This document shows positions 25,627 through 34,473 of a stretch of 64,000 nt of DNA, piece by piece (position 1 is the stretch's first letter; the number at the start of each line of letters is the position of its first letter). Position numbers and translations under genes: made by a program. This DNA comes from Hyphobacterium sp. CCMP332. Lineage in GTDB: Bacteria > Pseudomonadota > Alphaproteobacteria > Caulobacterales > Maricaulaceae. The stretch is taken from the NCBI RefSeq assembly GCF_014323565.1, contig NZ_CP058669.1, positions 1,453,501-1,517,500 on the forward strand, given 5' to 3'. The notes below the pieces were generated by a model that worked only from the letters and a program-made list of their open reading frames with translations, ran no database searches and was not told the DNA's origin.

Positions 25627-25702
25627 TGGCTGGGGCGGGAGGACTCGAACCTCCGCTCTTCGGTACCAAAAACCGCTGCTTTACCAACTAAGCTACGCCC
25701 CA
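25627..25702 (-). tRNA. tRNA-Gln (UUG anticodon)
   Basis: On the minus strand: acceptor TGGGGCG/CGCCCCA, D arm GCTT-AAGC, anticodon loop TTTTGGT with TTG at positions 34-36, T arm GGAGG-TTCGAGT-CCTCC and encoded CCA. The anticodon stem has a G-A mismatch at its first pair. The U1-A72 pair with discriminator G is usual for tRNA-Gln. Confidence 0.95.
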
Positions 25703-25823
25703 GCAGGCCGACCGCATGTCGCGGCGGAGGCGGTAGATAGCCGCTCACTGCAGATGATGCAACGGGGTGATGCTGTAGTGATTGAATCCGGCATCAGCAT
25801 TGTCTATAAGCCCGCGCTCCGGT

Positions 25824-25900
25824 CGGAGTATAGCTCAGCCTGGTAGAGCACCGTCTTCGGGAGGCGGGGGTCGCAAGTTCGAATCTTGCTACTCCGACCA
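25824..25900 (+). tRNA. tRNA-Pro (CGG anticodon)
   Basis: Acceptor CGGAGTA/TACTCCG with C1-G72 as expected for tRNA-Pro, D arm GCTC-GAGC, anticodon stem CCGTC/GGCGG with loop TTCGGGA giving CGG, T arm GCAAG-TTCGAAT-CTTGC, discriminator A and encoded CCA. It reads CCG codons. Confidence 0.95.
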
Positions 25901-26038
25901 CTCTACCTCTTTTCGTTGTAAACAAGGCACATCCGCGAGGGATTATCCCGGGCGGGATGACGGATATGACTTTCCCCCGCGCCTTTCGGCACAATATGCG
26001 CATGCTAGGGAACAGCGTGCGCAATTCGGGACAGTCTC

Positions 26039-27808
26039 ATGAAACAGTTTTTCATCGCCGTGATCGGCACCATCGTCGGTTCAATCCTGACGCTCTTCAT
26101 TCTTTTCTTCGGTCTGGTCGGCCTGATCGTTGCAATGAGCCCGAGTGCCGAGGAGCAGACCGGATTGCCGGGCGGACGTCTCGTACTGGAAGTCGATCTG
26201 CGCGAAAGTCGCCTGGACCAGCCCTCGCGCTCACCTTTCGCTTTTGCCGAGACAACCTCTACCGTCGACATCGTCCGGCTTCTGGACCGGGCAGAGCGCG
26301 ATAGCCGCGTCGCCGGCCTGTTCATCCGCGCCAACGAATTCGGCATGGCACCGGCGCAGGCCGAAGAAATCAACCGTGCTATTGCGGACTTCCGCGCCAG
26401 TGGCCGTCCGGTCATTGTCCACTCTCAGGGATTTGTCGGGACGTCGATCACCAATTATCTCGCCATCTCCAGCGCCGATGAAATCTGGCTGCAGGACACG
26501 GCCAGCTTCTCGACATCCGGCCTCGCCGGAGAAGTACCGTTTTATGGCGACGCGCTGGAACGCTTCGAGATTGATGCCGAGTTTATCCAGTTTCTCGAAT
26601 ACAAGAATGCACCGAACACCTATACGGAGTCCGGTTTCACACCCGAGCATCTGGAATCCACCCTCTCCTATTTCGGCTCCATCTATGACGTCTCGCTGGC
26701 CAATGCCGCCAGCGGCCGCAATCTGGATATCGAGGCCTTCCGGTCCCTGATCGAAGCCTCGCCACATTCCGCTGAAGCGGCTGCCGAAGCCGGCCTTGTC
26801 GACCAGCTCGGTCATGTCGCGGCAGCGCGCCAGGCCGCTCTGGAGCGCTCTGGCGGGAATGCCAGCTTCACGACCATGGCCGCCTATCGCCTGAGCGGCA
26901 CCCTCAACGAAGGCGGGCCGCGCATTGCCCTGATTGAAGGTCAGGGCGCGATCGTCACCGGGCCGGGCATAGCCTCTCCCTTCGGCGGCGATCCGGTCAT
27001 CGGCGGCGATTCCATGGCGGAAGCCATTTCAAATGCCGCATCCGCCCCCGGCATTCGCGCCATTCTCTTGCGAATCGATTCGCCTGGCGGATCGTCCGTT
27101 GCGTCCGATCAGATCTGGGACGCCATACAGCGGGCACAGGATCGCGGCATTCCCGTTGTCGTGTCGATGGGCGGCGCGGCGGCGTCCGGCGGATACTATA
27201 TCGCGGCACCCGCCGACCATATCGTTGCCAATGCCACCACTATTACCGGCTCGATCGGCGTCTATGGCGGCAAGATCAGCCTGGGTGACACCTTCGGACT
27301 GATCGGCGTCAACTTCGAGGAAGTTACCGTGGGCGGTGAATACGCGTCCGCCAACTCTGCCAATTCGCCCTGGACGGACGAACAGCGCGCCGCTGTCGAA
27401 GGCCAGCTCGCCGATATCTATGACGACTTCACACAGCGCGTCGCCGATGGGCGCGAGATTGAGATCGCGACCGTCCGCGAGATCGCCCGTGGCCGGGTAT
27501 GGACCGGCGAACAGGCGCTTGAAAACGGTCTGATCGACGAAATCGGCGGTTTCATGGAAGCCGTCGCTGCGGCCCGCCGTCTGGCAGACATCGAGGACGG
27601 TCAGACGATCAATTTGCAGCGCTTTCCGCGGGAGCGCACACCGTTCGAAGCCTTCCAGGAGCTATTCGGCGTCTCCGCCGAGGGCGCTCAATCGCTGGCA
27701 CAGCTGAATGCCTTGATGAATTCGCCGGAAGTCCAGGCACTGATCGAGGCCCGCCAGTCCGCTGGTGTAGGCAATGAACTGCGCACCCGCGCAGTCCAGC
27801 CGCAATAG
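26039..27808 (+). CDS. sppA: Signal peptide peptidase SppA, long form
   Basis: A 589-residue membrane-anchored serine protease that degrades cleaved signal peptides. One N-terminal span (about 7-33), then two tandem S49 domains as in the E. coli 67-kDa type. The catalytic Ser383 is in MGGAAASGGYY and the general base Lys189 in LEYKNAPN of the first domain. The SIGVYGG segment follows the active site as usual. The stop is one base from the convergent DUF3667 gene. Confidence 0.94.
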   Translation: MKQFFIAVIGTIVGSILTLFILFFGLVGLIVAMSPSAEEQTGLPGGRLVLEVDLRESRLDQPSRSPFAFAETTSTVDIVRLLDRAERDSRVAGLFIRANEFGMAPAQAEEINRAIADFRASGRPVIVHSQGFVGTSITNYLAISSADEIWLQDTASFSTSGLAGEVPFYGDALERFEIDAEFIQFLEYKNAPNTYTESGFTPEHLESTLSYFGSIYDVSLANAASGRNLDIEAFRSLIEASPHSAEAAAEAGLVDQLGHVAAARQAALERSGGNASFTTMAAYRLSGTLNEGGPRIALIEGQGAIVTGPGIASPFGGDPVIGGDSMAEAISNAASAPGIRAILLRIDSPGGSSVASDQIWDAIQRAQDRGIPVVVSMGGAAASGGYYIAAPADHIVANATTITGSIGVYGGKISLGDTFGLIGVNFEEVTVGGEYASANSANSPWTDEQRAAVEGQLADIYDDFTQRVADGREIEIATVREIARGRVWTGEQALENGLIDEIGGFMEAVAAARRLADIEDGQTINLQRFPRERTPFEAFQELFGVSAEGAQSLAQLNALMNSPEVQALIEARQSAGVGNELRTRAVQPQ

Positions 27809-27809
27809 A

Positions 27810-29027
27810 TCAGGCCGCCAGCAGCCCGACCAGCATCAGCAGGACGAAGGCGAAGATCAGGATGATCATGTAGGTAAAATCCAGCGTGACCGTACGGACG
27901 AAGGACATGAAGCGACCGTGCTCGTAGACGACCCTGTGGAGCTTGTAGAGATAGAAATTGCTCCACACCAGAAAGATCGGGACACCCCAGCCACCAATCA
28001 CCGGCGACAGTAACATGAGGATGGCCAACAGGACGAACAGGAAGGAGTGAAAGTGCAGGGAGACGATCAGATGATCGTAATAGTAAAACCCTCTGCGCCA
28101 GACCTGCCCGATCGCGATCACAAGCGCATAAACGGGCAGTAGCAGGATCAGCAGCCACGACACCGAGGCGCGCATCGCTTCGAACCATCTCGACGGATCA
28201 TCGATGATGATCTCGATCTGATGCACAAGGCGCTCGCGAACAGTATAGGGCAGCCAGGTCAAGCCACTGAAATCGACATTCACTCCGGCTTCGTCAGGCG
28301 TTGGCGCTAACTCGCCTTGCGTTTCCGGGTCCGCTGTTTGCTCGGGCAACAGAGCTTGCCGGACACCGGTCCTCATCTCGTCGCGCAAAACAGGCCCGGA
28401 CAGCATATCACCAATCGACAAGGCGCCGCCGTCAGCGCTGTCAGTAGCCTCTGCGTCAACCATTGGATCCGGGCCGGATGCCGCCTGTCCCTGCCGAAGT
28501 TCATCCAGAACCCGCTGGACCTGCGCGGCCTCCTCGGGTGCGTCACCGGCCAGATCCGCGAGTTCTGACTCCAGCCGGTCGAGCGCGGCAGGATCAAGGT
28601 CGACGGGTTCGCTCCGAAAGAAATCACCAATCCCGCCAGCCCCGCCCCAAAACAGAAACAGGAAAACAAAACTGGCGAAAATATAAAATCTGAACGGCTG
28701 GACATAGCGGGCCCGGACGCCGCTGAGATACTGGCGCGTGATGTGGCCGGGGCGGAACATCAGTGCCGGAAGGGTTCGCCACAGCTTTCCATCAATCCCG
28801 AATTGTCCGTCGAGTATCTCCAGCACATGATTCCAGAATGGCCGTTGCAGGATATCACTGTCCTGACCGCAGCTATGGCAAACCGGTCCCTTGAGTGGCG
28901 TCCCGCAATTCGAACAGATGCCCGGAGCACCGGCGTTAAACCGCCCGGCCCGCTGTCCGCGCCGGGCATTGCCGGATTCGGCCACCAGCGAATCGGCAAT
29001 AATCGCATCGGTAATCGGATCTGACAT
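27810..29027 (-). CDS. DUF3667 membrane protein with zinc ribbon
   Basis: A 405-residue protein. A four-cysteine ribbon at the N-terminus (C38-x2-C41 and C50-x2-C53) is followed by an amphipathic RPGHITRQYLSGVRARYVQPFRFY stretch (begins near residue 92) and a membrane span, an acidic periplasmic or cytoplasmic loop (about 140-260), then four spans at the C-terminus. This is the DUF3667 layout, function unknown. Confidence 0.85.
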   Translation of the reverse strand: MSDPITDAIIADSLVAESGNARRGQRAGRFNAGAPGICSNCGTPLKGPVCHSCGQDSDILQRPFWNHVLEILDGQFGIDGKLWRTLPALMFRPGHITRQYLSGVRARYVQPFRFYIFASFVFLFLFWGGAGGIGDFFRSEPVDLDPAALDRLESELADLAGDAPEEAAQVQRVLDELRQGQAASGPDPMVDAEATDSADGGALSIGDMLSGPVLRDEMRTGVRQALLPEQTADPETQGELAPTPDEAGVNVDFSGLTWLPYTVRERLVHQIEIIIDDPSRWFEAMRASVSWLLILLLPVYALVIAIGQVWRRGFYYYDHLIVSLHFHSFLFVLLAILMLLSPVIGGWGVPIFLVWSNFYLYKLHRVVYEHGRFMSFVRTVTLDFTYMIILIFAFVLLMLVGLLAA

Positions 29028-29086
29028 GAAAAACCCCTCCCCCTGCGGCGCAACCTACGCCGAAGGGAAAGGGGTGCAAAGTCCAA

Positions 29087-29111
29087 TTCCGGTCACATCA
29101 GTGAACCGGAA
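29087..29111 (-). terminator. Possible terminator after oppA
   Basis: TTCCGGT-CAC / GTG-A-ACCGGAA forms a 10-bp stem with one bulged A and an ATCA loop, 14 bp past the oppA stop. The T-tract is poor on the minus strand, so it is a weak candidate. Confidence 0.4.
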
Positions 29112-29124
29112 ATTCGCGGCAAGA

Positions 29125-30741
29125 CTATTCTTCGTCCTGAAGGCACATGAAGCGTGTGCGGTGAATGTGAACGATATTGTCTTCCCAGCCTGTCACTTCC
29201 GGGCTCACAACGGCCCGATTGACGTAGAAAACAACCGGAATGATCGGCATGTCGTCAATCATCATCTGCTCGGCTTCGGCCATCATGCTGGCCCGGATTT
29301 CCATATCCAGTTCCTGATTGGCGCGCGTCAACAGATCATCATATTCCGCGTTCCTGTAGCGCGAATAATTCATCGGGATGGACCGCTCTTCAGCCAGGAA
29401 AAGGAAGTTATACGGATCGTTATAGTCCGCGATCCAGCCACCATCACCGACCTCATAGTCGGCCGAGCGAAGGTTTTCATAGTGAATCTGGGTCTCGATC
29501 TGGACAATCGACACATCCACCCAGTCGGCAATGCTGTCCCAATCCTGCTGAACGACCGGCGCAATCCGCGGATTGTCGCCCGTCGACCGGTGTGAATATT
29601 CAAACTCGAGCGGATTATCCGGACCATACCCGGCTTCCATCAGGAGTTCACGCGCGCGTTCCCGGCGTTGTTCCATGGGCCAGTCTGCCCATTCAGCCTG
29701 AACGCCGCCCGCATAATTGGCAACGTCCGGCGGAACCAGCGAATAGGCTGCAGAACGGCCATCGCGGTAGATTTCCTCGGCCAGAAATTCACGATTGACC
29801 GCCATGCCGAGCGCATTGCGGACACGTGCATCGCTGAACGGCCCGTAATCATTATTCATCGAGAAGTAGACTGTGCCCATATAGGGGTGAACACGCACAT
29901 ATTCCGGCATCTCGCGACGCAAGCGGTCGATATGCTGCCCCGGAAATTCGTTGTTCAGATGAAGCTCGCCATTCTGGACACGGCGCACGCCCGCCGTGGC
30001 ATCGACCGTCGGATAATAGAAGACCTCATCAATGCAGACATTTTCATTGTCATAGAATAACGGGTTACGCTGGACGTGGACGAAATTGTTCGTCGACCAT
30101 TGCACCAGCTCATAAGGGCCGTTGACCGCAATATGTTCCGGCTGGATCCACTGGTCACCATACTGTTCAACGACATGCCGCGGAACCGGGAAGGTCGTGT
30201 AGTGGGTCAGCAGACCCGGAAGGTACGGTGCCGGGTTTTCAAGGCGAATTTCAAGCGTCCGGTCATCCAGCGCTTCAACACCAACCGCATCCAGCGGCAT
30301 TTCGCCGGAATTGACAGCCTCGGCATTCTCGATGGGATAAAGCAGCGAGGAATACTGGGCGAGCGTTGCCGGGTTCAGAATTCGCTGGAACGCATATTCA
30401 AAATCGCCTGCAGTCACGGGCACTCCGTCCGACCATACCGCTTCGCGCAGGACAAACGTCCACGTCAGGCCATCTTCACTGACGGTCCAGCTTTCCGCCA
30501 TTCCGGGGATGGGAGCAGCGTTGGCATCATCCGTGAAAAGTCCGATGAACATGTCGCCGATAACATTGTTTTCCCATGTTCCACTGGCCTTGTGAGGGTC
30601 AAGTGTCAGGGGTTCGGCACTATTGCCGCGGTGCAGGACAACGGAATTCTCATCCACGTCTCCGGAGCCTCCGCAGGCCGCGAGCACGACGGCTGAAGCC
30701 GCAATCAACAATGTTGTCCGGAAAATCGATTTGTTCATCAT
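29125..30741 (-). CDS. oppA: Oligopeptide ABC transporter binding lipoprotein (OppA-like)
   Basis: A 538-residue family 5 solute-binding protein. Lipoprotein signal with lipobox LAAC (Cys near residue 22). The segment RGNSAEPLTLDPHKASGTWE and the later WTFVLREAVWSDGVPVTAGDFEYAFQR are SBP_bac_5 hallmarks. It would deliver oligopeptides to OppBC. The start at 30741 (GGAGAGAG seven bases upstream) is preferred to longer frames. It lies on the same strand as oppBC but is split from them by two plus-strand genes. Confidence 0.92.
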   Translation of the reverse strand: MMNKSIFRTTLLIAASAVVLAACGGSGDVDENSVVLHRGNSAEPLTLDPHKASGTWENNVIGDMFIGLFTDDANAAPIPGMAESWTVSEDGLTWTFVLREAVWSDGVPVTAGDFEYAFQRILNPATLAQYSSLLYPIENAEAVNSGEMPLDAVGVEALDDRTLEIRLENPAPYLPGLLTHYTTFPVPRHVVEQYGDQWIQPEHIAVNGPYELVQWSTNNFVHVQRNPLFYDNENVCIDEVFYYPTVDATAGVRRVQNGELHLNNEFPGQHIDRLRREMPEYVRVHPYMGTVYFSMNNDYGPFSDARVRNALGMAVNREFLAEEIYRDGRSAAYSLVPPDVANYAGGVQAEWADWPMEQRRERARELLMEAGYGPDNPLEFEYSHRSTGDNPRIAPVVQQDWDSIADWVDVSIVQIETQIHYENLRSADYEVGDGGWIADYNDPYNFLFLAEERSIPMNYSRYRNAEYDDLLTRANQELDMEIRASMMAEAEQMMIDDMPIIPVVFYVNRAVVSPEVTGWEDNIVHIHRTRFMCLQDEE

Positions 30742-30867
30742 GGCAGGACTCTCTCCGTTCCCGTCGTTCAATCTGTAACTATGCGTCTGGTATTGCGTCT
30801 CACGGTCGACAGGACCCAAGCGCTCACGCATAGTCTGCGAAATCGGACAACTGATAGCAAGTGTATC

Positions 30868-31491
30868 ATGAACACGCGATTACTATTCCTTCCCTTCACG
30901 CTGCTGATCACAGCCCCGGCCTCGGCTCAGGATGTGTCCTCCCCGCTCTCGCCGCTTTTCGAATGCCGGCAAATCAGCGATGCGACCGCACGCCTCGCTT
31001 GCCTCGATTCGGCTGTTGATCAGCTCTACGCATCCGAAGGCAGTGGCGACGTCGTGGTGGTCGGCCGCGATGACATTGAAGCGGCAGAGGAAGCCACCTA
31101 CGGTCTCGACATTTCCGGATTGAGATTGCCGGGCCTTATGAACTTCAACCTGTCCGGCGGGGAATCCACAGACCTCGCCAATGCCGCCGCGCCGGCTGCC
31201 GGTACCGAGGCGGAATCCGCTTCGCATCGGGTAGAGCGTAACGATGCAGGCGAAATTACACGCATTGAGGGCCTCGCGATCGAGAATCTGGAACGCGGTG
31301 CCTACAACCGGTTGATCGTGACTCTGCAGAATGGCCAGGTCTGGCGGCAGATCGACGACACCCGCATCATCTATTCCCGCCGCCAACCCGTGTCGGAAAT
31401 GTCCGCCGCGGTTCGTAGCGCGGCACTGGGATCACATCTGATGGACCTCAACGACAGGGGCCGCTGGTTCCGTGTCCGCCGTGAACGATAA
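30868..31491 (+). CDS. Exported protein, paralogue A of a tandem pair
   Basis: A 207-residue protein with a signal peptide (ASA-Q near residue 20). After it comes C33-RQISDATARLA-C45-LDSA, an acidic middle, and a C-terminal domain with YNRLIVTLQNGQVWRQ and a basic RGRWFRVRRER tail. It shares all these elements with the next gene. The CxxIxDxxxRLxCxD pattern recalls envelope proteins such as type VI-associated VasI/TagO, but that is only a resemblance. The ribosome site is weak. Confidence 0.78.
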   Translation: MNTRLLFLPFTLLITAPASAQDVSSPLSPLFECRQISDATARLACLDSAVDQLYASEGSGDVVVVGRDDIEAAEEATYGLDISGLRLPGLMNFNLSGGESTDLANAAAPAAGTEAESASHRVERNDAGEITRIEGLAIENLERGAYNRLIVTLQNGQVWRQIDDTRIIYSRRQPVSEMSAAVRSAALGSHLMDLNDRGRWFRVRRER

Positions 31492-31510
31492 ATCAAAGGA
31501 AAGATGCGGA

Positions 31511-32311
31511 ATGCGCAAACAATCCGAACTCAAAATCTCCATTTTGTCCGCAACGGCTCTGGGTCTGATGATGTCATCCAGTGTCTGGGCGCAGTCGACA
31601 GACCCGATTGATGATATTCTGGTCTGTCAACAAATCGCCGACGAAGCCTCAAGGCTTGCCTGCTTTGATGCCGCCGCCGGACGCCTCACCGAAGAACGCG
31701 ACAACGGTCTGGTTGCCATTTACCGGCAGGACGTCGAGGCTGTAGAGCGCGACTCCTTCGGCTTTGATCTGCCCAGCATGCCGCGGTTAAGCCTCTCCAT
31801 GTTTGGCAATGGTGGCGGCAATTCACCGGATCCGCTGGATCCGGCTTCGACACCGGAACGCCTGGCCGCCGCAGAAGCCGGCGAACCGGTTGAGCCTGTT
31901 CGCAGTGCACCGCAACCGTCACCGGCGCCGGACCAGGCAACCACAGACGAAACCGAAACGGAATCCCGCGGCATCTTCGCGCGCCTGACAGGCCGTGGCG
32001 AGGAAGCCTCACCGCCACCTCCGGCGGCATCGCAGGGTGAACCCGTCAATGGTGTGCAGGTCGTCGAGCGCGACAATGAAGGCGGCGTCGAACGTGTCGT
32101 CATGCAGATCGAGCGGATACGGTCAATGGGCTATAATCGCCATCGCTTCTATATGACAAATGGTCAGGTCTGGGACCAGTCCGCGGCCGCCCGCATCAGC
32201 TACGATGAAGACGAGACAAACTTCGCTGAAATCCGGCGGGCGTCACTCGACAGCTATCTGATGCAGATCAACGGTCGCGGCCGTGCCATCCGTGTTCACC
32301 GTGACCGGTAA
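31511..32311 (+). CDS. Exported protein, paralogue B of a tandem pair
   Basis: A 266-residue protein with signal peptide (VWA-Q near 27). C39 and C51 have the same 12-residue spacing as in paralogue A; the FGFDLPS motif, the VERDNEGGVERV stretch, YNRHRFYMTNGQVWDQ and the end SYLMQINGRGRAIRVHRDR also match. A Pro/Glu-rich linker (about 108-185) makes it longer. AAGGAAAG precedes the ATG at 31511. The pair is likely cotranscribed (19-bp gap) and convergent with oppC, with stops touching. Confidence 0.8.
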   Translation: MRKQSELKISILSATALGLMMSSSVWAQSTDPIDDILVCQQIADEASRLACFDAAAGRLTEERDNGLVAIYRQDVEAVERDSFGFDLPSMPRLSLSMFGNGGGNSPDPLDPASTPERLAAAEAGEPVEPVRSAPQPSPAPDQATTDETETESRGIFARLTGRGEEASPPPPAASQGEPVNGVQVVERDNEGGVERVVMQIERIRSMGYNRHRFYMTNGQVWDQSAAARISYDEDETNFAEIRRASLDSYLMQINGRGRAIRVHRDR

Positions 32312-33217
32312 CTAGCGGTCTTTCGGATCGATGGCGTCCCGGACGCCATCGCCGATAAAGTTGAAGCAGAACAGCGTCAGCATCATGGTTGCGGCGGGGA
32401 CAATCAGCGTCCACGTCGCAATCTGCATGTCCTGGGCGCCAAAGGCGATCAACCGGCCAAGCGAAGTCAGCGGCTCCTGAACGCCCAACCCCAGGAAGCT
32501 CAAGAAGCTCTCTGCCAGAATCACGACCGGAATGGTCAGCGTCACATAGACGATCACCGGACCCAGCACGTTCGGAATGATATGCCGGCGGATAATCGCC
32601 AGGCGCGAAACACCGGCTGCCTCGGCCGCCTCGACAAATTCCATATTCTTGATGGCAATCGTCTGGCCGCGCACAATCCGCGCCATGGTCAGCCATTCCA
32701 CCGCACCGATAGCGACGAAGATCAGGATGATATTCCGGCCAAAAACGACCATCAGAATGATGACGAAGAAAATGAATGGCAGGGAATAAAGCACATCCAC
32801 AATCCGCATCATGACCTGATCCACACGGCCACCGATAAAGCCCGCCGTTGCGCCCCAGAAGACGCCGATTACCAGCGAAACCATAGACGCGACAACGCCG
32901 ACCATCAGGGACACGCGCAGGCCGATCAGCGTCCGGGCGAACAGATCGCGCCCCTGAGCGTCGGTGCCGAAAATATGCAGGTTATCAAACGTCGGCGCCA
33001 TCCAGACGCTTTCACGATAAATCGTTTCATGGCTATGCGGCCAGACAAAGGGACCAACGATGGCAATCACCACCAGCAGTCCCAGAATGATCATGCTGCC
33101 AACAGCCGCCTTGTTGCGGAACAGGCGCGCAATCGCGTCATCCCAGAGCGAACGGCCCTCGACAGCGGCCGTTTCGATGGCCGCCGCATTTTTCTCGGAT
33201 CCAATCGTTGTGTTCAT
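32312..33217 (-). CDS. oppC: Oligopeptide ABC transporter permease OppC
   Basis: A 301-residue inner-membrane permease with six spans, starting after a 40-residue cytoplasmic N-terminus. The ATPase-coupling EAA loop reads EAAEAAGVSRLAIIRRHIIPN. Overlaps oppB by 4 bp. No oppD/oppF ATPase follows in the window. Confidence 0.94.
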   Translation of the reverse strand: MNTTIGSEKNAAAIETAAVEGRSLWDDAIARLFRNKAAVGSMIILGLLVVIAIVGPFVWPHSHETIYRESVWMAPTFDNLHIFGTDAQGRDLFARTLIGLRVSLMVGVVASMVSLVIGVFWGATAGFIGGRVDQVMMRIVDVLYSLPFIFFVIILMVVFGRNIILIFVAIGAVEWLTMARIVRGQTIAIKNMEFVEAAEAAGVSRLAIIRRHIIPNVLGPVIVYVTLTIPVVILAESFLSFLGLGVQEPLTSLGRLIAFGAQDMQIATWTLIVPAATMMLTLFCFNFIGDGVRDAIDPKDR

Positions 33218-34146
33218 TCGAACTTCACCCGTGGATTCAACGCCGCATAAACAAGGTCAGCAAGCAGATTGAGAAGTATGATCAGCGAGGCGTACAGGAT
33301 CACCACGCCCATGACGACGGTATAGTCACGCTGAAGCGCAGCCATCACGAACTGGCGGCCAATCCCCGGGAGCTGGAAAACCTGCTCGATCACGATAGAG
33401 CCCGTCACCAGCGCCGCGGACGCCGGGCCGATATAGCTGACCAGCGGCAGTATGGCAGCGCGCAAGGCGTGACGGAACAGCACGGCGGTTCCCGAAAGAC
33501 CCTTGGCACGCGCCGTACGGATGTAATTGGAGCGTAGAACCTCGATCATGCTGGCACGCATCAGCCGCGAAACGATGGCAATCTGCGGTAAAGCCAGTGT
33601 CACAACTGGCAAAACGAGGCGTTCCGGCGTCATGCCATATCGCGGATCAAGCCCCCCAACCGGCAGCCAACCCAGTCCGATGCCGAACACCAGAGCCAGA
33701 ATCGGACCCATCACAAAGGGCGGAATCGTAATGCCGCCCATGGCAAAGCCCATAACGGCAAAATCCGTAAACTTGTTTTGCCGCAGGGCCGCAAGCGCGC
33801 CCATGAGGGATCCGACCATCAGGGCCAGCAGGATCGACAACCCGCCAATCGTGGCACTGACCGGAAAACCCTCGGAAATAATGTCGGAAACCGTCTTGTC
33901 ACGAAACCGCAGTGACGGCCCGAGGTCGGCTTGTGCGAGATCCCCCAGATAGGCGAAATACTGTTCATGCAGGGGACGGTCAAAACCGAAGTGTTCCAGA
34001 ATATTCTGGCGCACTTCTTCCGGCATCGGGCGCTCGAGATCAAATGGACCTCCGGGCGCGGCGCGCATCATGAAGAAAGCGACTGTGATAATAACCAGTA
34101 GTGTGGGTATGGCGATCAGAAATCGCCGGGCAATATATCCGAACAT
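33214..34146 (-). CDS. oppB: Oligopeptide ABC transporter permease OppB
   Basis: A 310-residue permease with six spans. The N-terminus MFGYIARRFLIAIPTLL and the APGGPF motif are typical OppB/DppB features; the EAA loop is YIRTARAKGLSGTAVLFRHAL. First gene of the permease pair, with a weak ribosome site. Confidence 0.94.
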   Translation of the reverse strand: MFGYIARRFLIAIPTLLVIITVAFFMMRAAPGGPFDLERPMPEEVRQNILEHFGFDRPLHEQYFAYLGDLAQADLGPSLRFRDKTVSDIISEGFPVSATIGGLSILLALMVGSLMGALAALRQNKFTDFAVMGFAMGGITIPPFVMGPILALVFGIGLGWLPVGGLDPRYGMTPERLVLPVVTLALPQIAIVSRLMRASMIEVLRSNYIRTARAKGLSGTAVLFRHALRAAILPLVSYIGPASAALVTGSIVIEQVFQLPGIGRQFVMAALQRDYTVVMGVVILYASLIILLNLLADLVYAALNPRVKFE

Positions 34147-34201
34147 ATACGTGCTAACCCTGCTGGTGTCTGGTCACCGTTTCATGCGGCGCACCGGAAT
34201 G

Positions 34202-34372
34202 TCAATCAATAGTCCGCCGCAGTACAAAACTGTGATCTCCTGCGACAGCGTCGTCATCCGATGCCGAAAAGGCACTGGGCGCGGCCTGTACGGCAGCAAG
34301 CATTAACAGAACCAGAACAGCCCTGCGCAAACGCGCTGACACAAAATTGATAGCTTGCACCCATCCCGGCAT
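34202..34372 (-). CDS. Possible small exported peptide upstream of oppB
   Basis: A 56-residue frame from ATG 34372 with a convincing signal-peptide-like N-terminus (basic RLRR then a 15-residue hydrophobic core, AFSA cleavage) and a short acidic tail. No good ribosome site. It lies in the 327-bp gap before oppB, with no other candidate gene there. It could be a small leader or a remnant of a larger exported gene. Confidence 0.3.
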   Translation of the reverse strand: MPGWVQAINFVSARLRRAVLVLLMLAAVQAAPSAFSASDDDAVAGDHSFVLRRTID

Positions 34373-34377
34373 GATAC

Positions 34378-34399
34378 AGCCCCGTTTCAACTCGGGGCT
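34378..34399. repeat. Inverted repeat between oppB leader and ATP-grasp gene
   Basis: Perfect 7-bp arms AGCCCCG (34378-34384) and CGGGGCT (34393-34399) with an 8-nt loop and no T-tract on either strand. Placement in a divergent promoter region suggests a regulatory site more than a terminator. Confidence 0.4.
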
Positions 34400-34473
34400 T
34401 CCCTCGCAAGCTTTGGACCGTTAATCACAATATAAGTGTGCCCATTCACGGGCGATATGGACAGGACGCGAGC

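Noticed and set aside
25473-25691. 72-residue frame running into tRNA-Gln
   Set aside because: It overlaps the tRNA gene and has no family features.
25782-26042. 86-residue frame covering tRNA-Pro
   Set aside because: It is the translated tRNA plus flanks, a common false gene.
34416-34430. Near CtrA box (TTAA-N7-ATAA) ahead of the ATP-grasp gene
   Set aside because: One mismatch in the second half and no supporting context.
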